The notes beneath the pieces are model-generated. The model saw only the letters and a program-made list of their open reading frames with translations, searched no databases and had not been told where the DNA came from. A program made the position numbers and the translations under genes. DNA of 64,000 nt from Pyrrhosoma nymphula (taxonomy: Eukaryota; Arthropoda; Insecta; Odonata; Coenagrionidae), in NCBI GenBank assembly GCA_963573305.1, contig OY754335.1, positions 17,709,501 to 17,773,500 on the forward strand. The letters run 5' to 3'. This document shows positions 33,504 through 45,039 of the stretch, one piece after another (the stretch's first letter is position 1; the number at the start of each line of letters is the position of its first letter).

Positions 33504-36020
33504 TTATTCCTCAAACTCCATGATTACATATGAATAACTGTCATGTTTCTCAATGTGTTTACTTGATTGTATATTGTTTTCGTCATGATGTATCTCATAG
33601 GAGGAATGATCTGATTTCTTCTCCTCCTGGTTATGGGAACCTTCATGTGGGGTAGATTTTTTCGAATCCTTTTTCTCTGTAGAACTGTGTGAATATTCAT
33701 GACTCTCATGTTTCTCGGTGTGTTTACCTAATTGTTTTTTGTCTTTGTCGTGATGTGTCTCATGGAAGTGATGATCTCATTTCTTCTCCTCCATATTATG
33801 GGCACCTTCATGTGGGGTAGACTTTTTCGAATCCTTTTTCTCTGTAGAACTGTGTGAATATTCATGACTCTCATGTTTCTCGGTGTGTTTACCTAATTGT
33901 TTTTTGTCTTTGTCGTGATGTGTCTCATGGGTGTGATGATCCGATTTCTTCTCCTCCTTATTATTGGAACCTTCATGTGGGGTAGACTTTTTGGTATCCT
34001 TTTTCTCTGTAGAACTATGTGAATATTCATGACTCTCATGTTTCTCGGTGTGTTTACCTAATTGTTTTTTGTCTTTGTCGTGATGTGTCTCATGGGTGTG
34101 ATGATCCGATTTCTTCTCCTCCTCATTATTGGAACCTTCATGTGGGGTAGACTTTTTTGTATCCTTTTTCTCTGTAGAACTATGTGAATATTCATGACTC
34201 TCATGTTTCTCGGTGTGTTTACCTAATTGTTTTTTGTCTTTGTCGTGATGTGTCTCATGGGTGTGATGATCCGATTTCTTCTCCTCCTTATTATTGGAAC
34301 CTTCATGTGGGGTAGACTTTTTTGTATCCTTTTTCTCTGTAGAACTATGTTAATATTCATGACTCTCATGTTTCTCGGTGTGTTTACCTAATTGTTTTTT
34401 GTCTTTGTCGTGACGTGTCTCATGAGTGTGATGATCTGATTTCTTCTCCTCGTTATTATGGGAACCTTCATGTGGGGTAGACTTTTTCGAATCCTTTTTC
34501 TCTGTAGAACTGTGTGAATATTCATGACTCTCATGTTTCTCGGTGTGTTTACCTAATTGTTTTTTGTCTTTGTCGTGATGTGTCTCATGGGTGTGATGAT
34601 CCGATTTCTTCTCCTCCTCATTATTGGAACCTTCATGTGGGGTAGACTTTTTTGTATCCTTTTTCTCTGTAGAACTATGTGAATATTCATGACTCTCATG
34701 TTTCTCGGTGTGTTTACCTAATTGTTTTTTGTCTTTGTCGTGATGTGTCTCATGGGTGTGATGATCCGATTTCTTCTCCTCCTTATTATTGGAACCTTCA
34801 TGTGGGGTAGACTTTTTTGTATCCTTTTTCTCTGTAGAACTGTGTGAATATTCATGACTCTCATGTTTCTCGGTGTGTTTACCTAATTGTTTTTTGTCTT
34901 TGTCATGATGTGTCTCATGGGTGTGATGATCCGATTTCTTCTCCTCCTTATTATTGGAACCTTCATGTGGGGTAGACTTTTTTGTATCCTTTTTCTCTGT
35001 AGAACTATGTGAATATTCATGACTCTCATGTTTCTCGGTGTGTTTACCTAATTGTTTTTTGTCTTTGTCGTGATGTGTCTCATGGGTGTGATGATCCGAT
35101 TTCTTCTCCTCGTTATTATGGGAACCTTCATGTGGGGTAGACTTTTTTGTATCCTTTTTCTCTGTAGAACTGTGTGAATATTCATGACTCTCATGTTTCT
35201 CGGTGTGTTTACCTAATTGTTTTTTGTCTTTGTCATGATGTGTCTCATGGGTGTGATGATCCGATTTCTTCTCCTCCTTATTATTGGAACCTTCATGTGG
35301 GGTAGACTTTTTTGTATCCTTTTTCTCTGTAGAACTATGTGAATATTCATGACTCTCATGTTTCTCGGTGTGTTTACCTAATTGTTTTTTGTCTTTGTCA
35401 TGATGTGTCTCATGGGTGTGATGATCTGATTTCTTCTCCTCGTTATTATGGGAACCTTCATGTGGGGTAGACTTTTTTGTATCCTTTTTCTCTGTAGAAC
35501 TATGTGAATATTCATGACTCTCATGTTTCTCGGTGTGTTTACCTAATTGTTTTTTGTCTTTGTCGTGATGTGTCTCATGGGTGTGATGATCTGATTTCTT
35601 CTCCTCGTTATTATGGGAACCTTCATGTGGGGTAGACTTTTTCGAATCCTTTTTCTCTGTAGAACTGTGTGAATATTCATGACTCTCATGTTTCTCGGTG
35701 TGTTTACCTAATTGTTTTTTGTCTTTGTCGTGATGTGTCTCATGGGTGTGATGATCCGATTTCTTCTCCTCATTATTATGGGAACCTTCATGTTGGGTAG
35801 ACTTTTTTGTATCCTTTTTCTCTGTAGAACTGTGTGAATATTCATGACTCTCATGTTTCTCGGTGTGTTTACCTAATTGTTTTTTGTCTTTGTCGTGATG
35901 TGTCTCATGGGTGTGATGATCTGATTTCTTCTCCTCCATATTATGGGCACCTTCATGTGGGGTAGACTTTTTCGAATCCTTTCCCTTAGAGCTTTGTAAA
36001 TATTCGTAACTGTCATATTT
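33504..36020 (-). repeat. 165-bp coding tandem array, 14 clear units plus diverged ends
   Basis: The landmark TCTGTAGAAC occurs every 165 bases at 33676, 33841, 34006, 34171, 34336, 34501, 34666, 34831, 34996, 35161, 35326, 35491, 35656 and 35821. Each unit encodes 55 residues rich in His, Lys, Glu, Asp, Ser and Thr, with HHTHETHHDKDKKQLGKHTE as the core. Units differ by few bases, mainly in the NNKEE/HNNEE and DTKK/DSKK positions, which points to recent unequal exchange. The flanking units (35986 and up; 33504-33670) are clearly diverged. The array runs past the stop codon at 34350, see the large exon. Confidence 0.95.
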
Positions 36021-39000
36021 CTTATTGTGTTTGTGATGATTTCCTTGTTTCATATACAAAGGAGTTTCTAATTGCATGTCATGATTGTGATGAGAATCCC
36101 TATGATATTTGGTCTTTTTATAAACCTTCTTTTTCTCATTTTTATGTGATTGCTTGTTTCTATGATGGTCCTTTATTTGTTTACTGGTTTGTTTTTCATG
36201 TTCATCATGCAGTTTCTCATTTGAAAACTTCTCTGACTTTTTTTCTCCATAAGAGTGGTAATAATCATTAGAGTAGGGAATTTCCCTATCATTGTACTTC
36301 TGATCATCTTTATAACTTGTATATTTCTTGCTCTCTTTCCCTGAATTTACTTTTTCTCTAGGATGTTTCTTGACATCGGAATGATATTCATATTTTTTAA
36401 CTTTATTTCGATGATTACTGTCTAAATCATCCTTTGGAAAATATCCCTCCTTATTTTCATGTAATTTATGGTAAATGATTGCCCTTAAATCCTTCTTATC
36501 CTTAGTTACTGATGAATTATAATGACTCTGTTGCCTCTGGCTATGTTTCCTTGGTAGTCTATTCTTTGAGTGTTGCCTATTCTCATTTAAAAGCTGTTTT
36601 GATGGTTCTGCATTTTGGTATTTGCATTCCTGAAGATAAATTTTATTTTTACTCTCTTTGTAAGTAATTCTTTTGTGATTTTTCAGACATCTAATTTGCT
36701 TTCCTCCTTTTCTGTCATTTGTACTGTGCTTTTTTTCATTTATTAATTTCATGCGTGGTATTTTAATTCGATGGTACAATATATACTTGTTCATTGGCTT
36801 ATTTCTCTTCTTCCCTGATTTTTTCTCATAATTATCACGAACTTCATATTCTCCATCTTTTTTAATTCGATGGTACAATATATTCTTGTTCATTTGCTTA
36901 TTTCTGTCCTTCCCTGATTTTTTCTCATAATTTTCACGGACTTCATGTTCTCCACCTTTTTTAATTTGATGGTACAATATATTCTTGTTCATTGGCTTAT
37001 TTCTGTCCTTCCCTGATTTTTTCTCATAATTTTCATGAACTTCGTATTCACCATCTTTGGTGTATTGCTTTTTATAAGGAACAGACTTCCCATTCCTGCC
37101 AGGTCTCTTACTCTTCTTACTTGGCCTTCTGCTTCTTGGTGCCCAAATTTCCTCTGGTCGACTTTTTCTGGAGTACTTCTTTTCATGTGGAGAATAACTC
37201 TCTTCTTCAATATTATAATACTCTTTCTCATGACTATCATACTTGTCTGCAAAACTCTCATACTCATTTTCAGCACTTACATACTCTTTTTCAGCACTGT
37301 CATACCCTCTCATAAATCTCCCATACCCTTTTTTAACATCCTCATTCTCATGTTCAGCACTTGCATAGTCTTCTGCATAGTTCTCATACTCATCTTTAGC
37401 ACTTGCATTGGTTTCATCGAATCTTTTATACCCATCTCCAACACTGCCGTACTCATCTTCAAAACTTGCGTTCTCTTCACTGCTCTCCTTGTAGGCTTCC
37501 ATTCCATGTTCACCATTTTCTTCAACTAACCCATAGTAGAAACCTTCCTCTGAACTAGTTTCTTTTGGCACATCATTCTCTGCATCACTCTCTTCTGATG
37601 TTTCACTCACATATTCATACCCCTCATTGTGGAGAGATTTTCCTGGGAACTTTCTCCTTGCATTCTCATGAGAATCCTTATGACTAAAAAGCCACTCACG
37701 CATTCCACCTGATATTTCCTTCTCATGTATGTCTCCATGATATGACTGCTGTGTTCCAAAATATTTCTTTTTATTGAGGCCTCCTACATGAGCATACCTT
37801 CCATTATATTTATTGTACTTTTTGCTCTTAGTATTTACTGGTATATTGACTTTCTTAGATGAAATTGCAGACTTCCCCTTTCTTTTGTAAACAAAACCTC
37901 GAGGCAATTTATTCCTATAATTCTTGCCTCGGCTGAACTTATATTTCTCATGGCCACTGTGAATCTCACTTGGGTTCCCTGTTATTATACTTCTAATAAC
38001 GTAAATCACTTCAGGTAACTGTGATGTAAAGATTTTCCTCTTTATCCAAGGCTCTGTACTTTCATACCCTTTAGGTCTCCTTCCATAACCACGTTTCAAT
38101 TCCTTATGATAATCATAAACCTCATTGTCTCTTCCTGATACATACATAAATTTGTAATGTTCATTCGGGAGGATTCTTATTGACTTACTCCATTGGTGAG
38201 GGAAGTAAGGCTCTACATGATTACTGCGCCTCCCAAGAAAACTCCTTAAGTTTCCTTTTTTATATGTGTTGTATGGTGCACCTTTGTCCAGAGCATATCT
38301 GTTCACAATGCCATAATTTTCCTCATAATTATGGTCACTCTTTCCATCTACGTAGTCTTCAGTCCCCTTTTTCCTTCCCTCTTTTTCAATTAGAAATTCT
38401 ACAATACCAGGTTCTCTGTAGCAATGACACCTTTGAGCATCCAGTCCTGGCCTTGCCTCATAAGCTGTTTGGTGATGAGGAAAAATTTTTTTTTCACCTA
38501 ATCCTTCATTGAAGAGGTTTCCCACATTATGAATATCATAGAAATGTACCTCACCTAATGATTGGTGAGACTCTGGTTTTCTGGACCAACTTTCCCGTTT
38601 GAAATCTCCTTCCTCATAACCATTAATCCTCCTGTAGTAAGGACCCTGAGTATATTCTTTTATTTTATACGAATTACCCTCCATGATGAGTGGATTTTCC
38701 ACCGGCGAAAGGAATTGTCCACCCTGACTTTGATCATAATTCCATGTCCACGTGCTATCGTGATGACGTCCCACAGGACCATGATTCCAATCAAAATTGC
38801 GAAATGAATTAGTGTGATAAGTGGGTGTTTCTCTGGTATTATCACTGCCACTCATGGGACTTGTCTGGCTAGAGTCACCTCTTTTTACCCTAGCTCTTTC
38901 CACGGGGGAAGCACTAGTATCGTCAGGGTTGGTTAAACTGTATTTCTTCATTTGCTCTTGTGTGGCATATTTTGTTCTGCTTAAGTTGTTTTCTTGTAAT

Positions 39001-39118
39001 GGATTTGTGTTTTGATTTGGAAGAGGTTCCATCCTGGAAGTAGCTGTGTTGCTGTTTGACGTTTCCAATAATGGTGAGATGATGTCCAATTGTCTTTTGT
39101 GTTCATCGTCATTTGAAC
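34350..39118 (-). CDS. Large repeat exon of a secreted His/Lys/Asp/Glu/Ser-rich protein
   Basis: The exon opens after GAAACAG|GT (acceptor 39119-39120) in phase 1 and stays open for 1588 codons. In order: a linker with a furin-like ARVKR|G site (about protein residue 215), a Tyr/Gly/Arg/His-rich region, an acidic degenerate segment of GYDSAEKEYVSAENEYESFA type (37.2-37.5 kb), three units of 33 residues with NYEKKSGKDRNKPMNKNILY (36.8-37.07 kb), a basic His/Lys region, and ten or so 55-residue units. With exons 1-3 the product is about 1724 residues, extracellular by its signal peptide. No enzymatic domain and almost no cysteine. Clustered His and acidic residues suggest metal binding or a hydrated extracellular matrix, but that is inference. 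The frame ends at TAA 34350-34352, where other units have TCA (Ser); the array then continues in frame. I do not recognise an orthologue. Confidence 0.85.
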
Positions 39119-39220
39119 CTGTTTCATTAGAGTATGGTTACAAAAGTTTAGTGCTCAGGTATAATCATAATTTTACTTGGCTAGATCAATTGTTTCTACT
39201 CTATATTTAAACTCACTCAC

Positions 39221-39466
39221 CATTTGCTCCGGCTTCATAGGTGCTATCATCGGTGAGGTTTTCACCTCTTTTCGACCACAGATTATGTTTGGTCAGAGTA
39301 ACGGCTCCTCCCCGACCAAGTGTACTGCTGAAAATTCCTTGTGAACCCACTTCAATATGAGATTTGATAGTTCTTTTCCCACGGATCAATTCATAATTAT
39401 CGTTGTCCGTGCCAATTTTGAGTGGTTGTTGATTTATATCTGGATGATTACCTTTAAGATAATCAG
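39221..39466 (-). CDS. Exon 3 of the secreted repeat protein
   Basis: The acceptor TTTTGCAG|CT and donor AAATG|GTGAGT delimit a 246-base, phase 1-1 exon. It joins in frame to exon 2 (codon T|CT, Ser) and to the large exon (G|GT, Gly). It encodes 82 residues including DYLKGNHPDINQQPLKIG, RGKRTIKSHIEVGSQGIF and LTKHNLWSKRGENL, with two dibasic sites. There is no recognised domain. A symmetrical phase could allow skipping without frame loss. Confidence 0.8.
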
Positions 39467-39700
39467 CTGCAAAAGAAAATATTTTTTGAGAGATCACTGA
39501 GAATGTCTTTACCTGATCATGAAGAGTACAATGAATTAGCAGAGTATGCATAATCAACAGTTTATTTAAACTTTAATCATTGAAACAGATAAATTAAAGT
39601 AGAAAATTTTTAAGTGCCATGAGATCTCAAAAGTAAGAAATAATTTACATGCATACAATGTCTGCAAGTATCATTCTAAGAGAGTGAAGTCTTCATTTAA

Positions 39701-41250
39701 CCTCCTCTCCAGCAGGCTAATGCTAGAGAAGCGTCAGTATAATGTTCGAAGCTTCATGGTTTTCAACATGTCATAATGATGAACCATGCAAATGTTTTTG
39801 CCTCACTATAGGAAGGAACCATCTGGCACTATAGGCGAATCCAAACTAAGTGCCTGACACCTTGCAGCCAAAAATCAAAGCGCCGGAAAGCTGATTGCTT
39901 GACCATTTATTATAAAGCAGTAGTTCCATCGTTTTTATCGTTGGTGACCAACTGCAATGATCTTTTTTATAAGGCTTTGGTGCAGGATAAATTTGCCTCA
40001 AATAAATTATGCATAGTGTTCCACAGTATTGAAAAAGAGCATCAGGCTCCACATCCCTACAGGCTTTTCTGAAAGATAAAAAACCAAAACAATAATGTAC
40101 AATAGAGTCACACAACATCCAAAATTTTATTCCCCACTCGTGGTGCTTCTTATTTGGAAGACACTGTGTTAGGGTTGAATGACATTTTATGCCAACTAAG
40201 GACTCATCAATGGATAGGTGCTGGTGGGGTGTGTAATGAAATCTGAACACCCTATTTACATGCTCAACTATGGGGTTAAATTTAGAACAGGGATCATAAT
40301 TCTGATGACCTGGTGGAAACAGCTTTTTGTTGTCCACAAGATGAAAAAATTTCAAAATAAGTTGAAATCTATATCTAGGGAACATATTCCCAAACCATGG
40401 AATAGCTCTACTATTCCTAACCCATTATGAGAATATGGTAGGCCTACGAGTAGTCCCCAGAATTTCCAATAGAACAGCCACAAATGCCTTCATTTCACGG
40501 GTATTTACAGGGCTCCATTCTCTGACTCTAGAATTGGGTGATATTTGCTGCTGTGGACTTAAAAACTGATTAGCATGCCTATTGGTTTCTGCCACCATTA
40601 AATTCCACAATTCCAAAGTGAAAAACATATCAAAATAATGTATAGGTTTGGCATCCTGGGGAAGAGTATGCTTCGGACCTGGTGATTCCAGGAAAGAAGG
40701 ACAAGACTGGACGTACACATCTTGGCCAGGTTGTGTTTTCATAAACTCAGGAAACTAGAAGAATTTAAATCTTCAACGTTTTCACATGTTCTGTCACTGT
40801 CTGAACTTTCTGTTATTACTGGAATTCGTTTGTGTTTCAGAGGTACAACAACGTCACTGCAATCACTTTCGGACTCTGACGTGATGGGACAGCCTTCATC
40901 ACTTCCACTGGGAGACCCTTCCCCAATATATTTCCGTAAATCGTCATTTTCACTGTGAGAAATTGACATAATTAGCTATATCGTCATCACTAATAAAATC
41001 GGACTTAAACGTCGATACCATTTTGATGTTCCAGGGTTACAAAATCTGAGTAAACTTCGTAAACTTTATAAAAACGTAGAAAATGTCAAAACATACGTAG
41101 TCAAACGCCAGTGGTCAAGTTTGCAACTACAAATATTCGGCATCATTCCTAATCTGCATTTAAGTGCCATCTCTTGAAAATTCATGAACTACGAGCATCT
41201 AATAGTGACGTTGTAGATGGAGTAAGATAGCGCTCCCGGCACTCTAAGGG
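39701..41250 (-). mobile_element. Decayed piggyBac-like element in intron 2
   Basis: TTAA at 41251-41254 directly follows a right end reading CCCTTAGAGTGCCGGGAGCG on the minus strand, as in many piggyBac-like termini. On the left, TTAA at 39697-39700 precedes CCTCCTCTCCAGCAGG, a weaker match, so the left limit is less sure. A transposase relic fills 39.85-40.97 kb. The element lies within the 5.2 kb intron between exons 2 and 3 of the secreted-protein gene, in the same orientation. Confidence 0.65.
39846..40969 (-). pseudogene. piggyBac-type transposase relic
   Basis: Three frames on the minus strand give, in order: an acidic N-terminus (SENDDLRKYIGEGSPSGSDE), a middle block IHYFDMFFTLELWNLMVAET with EMKAFVAVLLEILG, and a catalytic block MFPRYRFQLILKFFHLVDN, HQHLSIDESLVGIKCHSTLT, NKKHHEWGIKFWMLCDSIVH. 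SIDE..V..K is the first catalytic Asp region of the DDE_Tnp_1_7 fold, and PNKKHHEWGIK follows as usual. Frameshifts fall near 40740 and 40420. The sequence stops matching before the later catalytic Asp residues, so the C-terminal third is lost. Confidence 0.8.
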
Positions 41251-41349
41251 TTAAGAGTGGTACTCCATTGGTTGGATAAAATGTTATTTTGTGGAAAATT
41301 TCATAGAGTATTCTTAGAGTTCTCTCACTAATACACCCTTCATTTTCCC

Positions 41350-41700
41350 GACAGATCACTGAACTTAAGCAACGTTGGGCCCGGACAGGGGTTGGATGGG
41401 TGACCCTCATCCATGCCTCTACTGGGCGCGGATGGAGAGGCGATACTCCCTCCAAACCTATACTGGGTGGCCAGAGCGAGATATACCCAGACCGGGACGG
41501 TTGGAGGAAGGACACCCTCCATACCAGTACCAGGAAGGTTGGGGGTGGCCCCTCCTTCATACCTCTACTGTGGTGCTCTTGTCCCCTGTCTGCAAGTGGC
41601 AGGCAGGTTAAATGTGATATGGTGCCATGGACCAAGAGGTCTGAGTGCCTGGAGGGCTCCAGGAGGCCCTCGCCAACCCTAACAATCAACATCAACACTA
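41350..41700 (+). mobile_element. 5S rRNA-derived SINE (SINE3-like)
   Basis: 41354-41405 (GATCACTGAACTTAAGCAAC, then GTTGGGC and GGTTGGATGGGTGACC) matches the internal half of 5S rRNA, including the box A, intermediate element and box C of the 5S promoter. It lacks the 5' and 3' thirds of a 5S gene and runs into an unrelated body with imperfect CTCTACTGGG/CCTATACTGGG repeats and a GAGGTCTGAGTGCC...GCCAACCC tail. It is therefore a 5S-derived retroposon, not a functional 5S gene. Confidence 0.65.
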
Positions 41701-41751
41701 CACCCTACTTCCATTCCCCATAAAATATCTCTCACCCAACCATCACAGCCG

Positions 41752-41968
41752 GCCCCGGTGGCAGTGGGATTAAGTCCTTGTCTGTCAACCCAAGGGTCAC
41801 GCGTTTGAACCCCGCCTGTTTAGGATTGTTATAACTCCCAGGGCATGTTTGTATGTGTTCGTTTAATGAGTTTAATGTACGAGAGGACCAGAAAGTACTA
41901 ATATATGTATCTCTAATCAAGTCACCATTATTATTATTTTTATCACAGGGGGCCTCTCTGTGATGGTT
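41752..41968 (+). mobile_element. tRNA-derived SINE, family B
   Basis: GGCCCCGGTGGCAGTGGGAT (A box) and CACGCGTTTGAACCCCG (B box) form the tRNA-like head. The body contains AGGGCATGTTTGTATGTGTT, and ATTATTATTATTTTTATCA lies near the 3' end. Copies on the minus strand occur at about 55.0-55.29 kb and 60.34-60.53 kb. Confidence 0.75.
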
Positions 41969-41976
41969 GTCACAGG

Positions 41977-42772
41977 TAGGGATGGGCAAAATATACCGGT
42001 ATTCAGTAGTACTGATACTATTTTTTTGAAAACCGGTAGTACCGACCATTATTAAAAATCAGTACTACCGACGGTACCTGTACTAAAAATGCTGGTATTT
42101 AGACAGCTGCCATATTGCGTGAACTATCGGAACTAACAACGAAAATTTACTAACTATTCTAAATTTTCAAATGTTCTCGTAATATGTCTGTCTTCTTTTT
42201 CTTATTTACGTAACCGAGAAGTTGAGATATGTTTGTCATCATTATAGATATAATAGGTAAGTATAAATTTTTGACGCATGCCGAATACCAGACAATCGAT
42301 GATTTTGAACCATATAAATACAAATATTTATTCCTGAAAGTTAAACATTAGTGTGATCACAAGGATTGATCACTATAACAGGAGATTTTACCTGACCACA
42401 ACATCAAAACAATACCGATCGTTCTTCATGTGATTTAAAATCATTCCAACAAAAAGCGACGAGCACAAACATACAGCGTCAAATAAAAAGTATTTACTGA
42501 ATAGCCTGTGTATATTCCCGTCGAATATTCATTAAAAATGCCGATGGATGGAAATTTCTGTGTAGCTTTTTGGAGTGATATTCTAATTTTCCGAAATATT
42601 GGAAAATTAGGGTGAAACGTATGTTAATTTTTAAATAATTAAAATATTTAAAGAATCACATAAATACCAGTACACTGTATTTTTTCATCGGTACTACCAG
42701 GTGAGTAGTATAATTGCTTTTTAATACTTATCAAAAAAATATTGGTACTTTTTTTAGTACCACCCATCCCTA
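41977..42772. mobile_element. Non-autonomous hAT element, about 796 bp
   Basis: The left end TAGGGATGGGCAAAATA and the right end CACCCATCCCTA (reverse TAGGGATGGGTG) are terminal inverted repeats. Flanking octamers GTCACAGG (41969-41976) and GTCACAAC (42773-42780) match at 6 of 8, as an aged 8-bp hAT target duplication. Subterminal regions are rich in ACCGGTA/AGTACTG words. There is no transposase frame. Confidence 0.75.
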
Positions 42773-42780
42773 GTCACAAC

Positions 42781-43130
42781 TGTCTCTGAATGGAATATCT
42801 GGAATGAGACAATGAGAATTTTCTACGCCCTACATGCTACCCCAACTACCCGGCTCCGCTACTGAAAGGCAGCAGTCTCCGCAGAAGGCACTGATGGTAC
42901 ATATAGAGTATATTGGCCCGGTATCAATTGTCACAGCTTCAGGTAGGAGCGAAATTCATGTAATTGGCCGGAGTACTGCAATGTGGAAGGCAACAGGAAA
43001 CCCTAGAAGATGCAGCCTTGCATTCATATGATGTGACCATACCACCAATCTATCCTTAGTGGGGCACATGACCTCTGATGCCGGCCCTCCCCAAGTAACC
43101 AATCAAACAATTCATCAGAGGCAAACGAAC
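42781..43130 (+). mobile_element. SINE-like tail split from its 5' part by the hAT insertion
   Basis: Sequence resumes after the hAT element and ends GGGGCACATGACCTCTGATG, then CCCCAAGTAACCAATCAAAC, resembling the tail of family D at 24.38-24.43 kb. It appears to be older repeat DNA interrupted by the hAT element. Confidence 0.4.
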
Positions 43131-44650
43131 GAACAAATAGGTACATGAAAGATCAGTGAATGGAACAAGAGGATGGGTTCACTAGAGGAAGTTGTGAAAG
43201 ACTCTTAAGAGTAGGAAATAAGAAGTTTAGGAAGCAAGATATGTATGTACTATGAAGCAGGGGTGAGCCGATAGCTTTATTTTTCTGATAACTGATAGCT
43301 GTTATTTTGTTCGGTTAATCCAATATATACATATATCATACCCAGTAAGGCAGTAAGTTCTCAAAGGGTGTGACACCACATACTAGTGTGCTGTGACTGT
43401 GCTGCAAAAAATAAGTAATGAGAAAGTACCACTCATACACACAGGCTTGCATATTAAATATTTTAAAGAATGCTCAGTCCATAATATTACATTATTTTTG
43501 CAGTTTAGCGTGGTTGTTTTTACATTAGGGATGTGCCACTATATTCCGCAGGGTGAAATAGTGTGCTGTGACCCAGAAAAGTTTTAGAACCCCTGCATTA
43601 AGGTATTTGAGAGTGGTAGATAGGGCTGATTCATGTCTCCGCAAAACTTTTTTTAAAGTTATTCAACGGATCTAATTGAGAGTCGCTACGAACAAGCGAT
43701 TATGAAATTCCAGGACTTTTACAGGTTTTCCAGGCCACATTTTTCATTTTTCCTGATGAAAATACCTGTTTTATGGTAAATGTGGATTTTAAATAAGGTG
43801 CAAGTTTAGGAGCACAACACGTTAAATGCATTTTCTTTGAGGGAATAAAGTTTCTCATCAAACGGAGTGCTGCCATTATCCCTCTCAGAGGAAATCAGCT
43901 TCCTTTCTTATGGCATGCTAAACTTAGGTCTTGGCCACAATAAGGGCAATTACTTGCACAAAATCTGAGGAGAAAAAAATGTTCCATCGTCCTCATCTGG
44001 AGTGTAAAGAACCTGATAGTTCATTTCAGGGCATAATTAATAGTGAAACCCCAACTTCGACTCAGAAAAGTATATTTCCAGGCTAATTTCTCACTTCCCA
44101 CAACTACAACAGGTTTTTGAGGCTAATTTTTTCATTCCATGACTTCTCCTGGATGTCAAGGCCTGTAGCAACCTTGTAATTACACTTGATATTAAAATTG
44201 ACAATATTTTAAGAGTTATTCAAAGTCAATTCAAACTTGTAGACTGAAAAAAATGCTTAGCCTTATTTGGGTTTAATGCTCTCTTTGCCATTGTAGACAC
44301 TAAATTTGTTTTTGAACCTTTCCAATGCAAAAGATCCGGATTACACGGCTAAAATATTTTGGCTACTTCTGAAAGGTGCACATATTTTTTAAGTTTTTTT
44401 TACTGGAGATAAGAGTATATAAAAATATTCAATCCAGAGCTGTGTTGAGGAAGTCTTGAATGTGAAAATTATCAAATTCAGCTGCTTGGATACTAATATA
44501 TTGATAGCCAAATAATAGCCAGCATTTGAATCAGAATTTATTGTTGGCTCTGCCCCACTTTAATGAAATTAGTCCTAGTTAAAGACAGCACGGAATACTA
44601 CAAACAGAAAAGAACTTATTACATTTCCAGATGAAAGGAAAAATACTTCA
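43131..44650. other. Intron 2 sequence, no separate gene
   Basis: This is AT-rich intron of the minus-strand secreted-protein gene. No element boundary or coding motif was recognised. Confidence 0.4.
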
Positions 44651-44659
44651 TATACTTAC

Positions 44660-44785
44660 AAGATTTGAACCGCCAAGCATCCTGGAACTGCTGAGGTGAG
44701 GGTTTCATTAACGTAGGATCAACCTCACGGGCATCAACTTTCTCATTTTTAATGGAAGAGGCTATGGTAGCTCCAGCTAGAGTGG
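44660..44785 (-). CDS. Exon 2 of the secreted repeat protein, end of signal peptide
   Basis: The acceptor ACCCCAAAG|CC and donor TCTT|GTAAGT bound a 126-base, phase 1-1 exon. Joined to exon 1 the N-terminus reads MRVWQMQLAVYATLAG, followed by ATIASS, a classical hydrophobic signal peptide with likely cleavage near residues 20-22. The mature start is SIKNEKVDAREVDPTLMKPS, followed by PQQFQDAWRFKS. Confidence 0.8.
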
Positions 44786-45039
44786 CTTTGGGGTTCAATA
44801 GAAATTAATATCAATACACCGTTAAGGATTCTGCACCTCAGAAAATAAACTCAAATTAAATGAAGTTGAAATGGAATTGTGTTTGTATTGACATCAATAA
44901 ATAGGTATGTATAGCATTTTTATTTGCTCAAAACTCTCCCGGGTTTACCACTGGGTCAGAGGGTCCATGATGGCCAAATATGTTTCAACATGCGACTTCA
45001 GCATCGTCCTCAGGGCAGAGGTGAGTCTTACCTCTGGCT

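Noticed and set aside
33504..36020. CRISPR array or satellite DNA
   Set aside because: Units are contiguous 165-bp coding repeats without spacers, in frame with a spliced gene; 165 is 55 codons.
36989..37529. Overlapping ORFs on both strands of the large exon
   Set aside because: They are shadow frames of the repetitive coding exon in its other phases.
41350..41410. Functional 5S rRNA gene
   Set aside because: Only the middle of the gene is present; the 5' and 3' thirds needed for the terminal stem are missing.
41189..41723. Several overlapping ORFs up to 169 codons
   Set aside because: They fall across the 5S-derived SINE body and the piggyBac right end; the repeats keep several frames open by chance.
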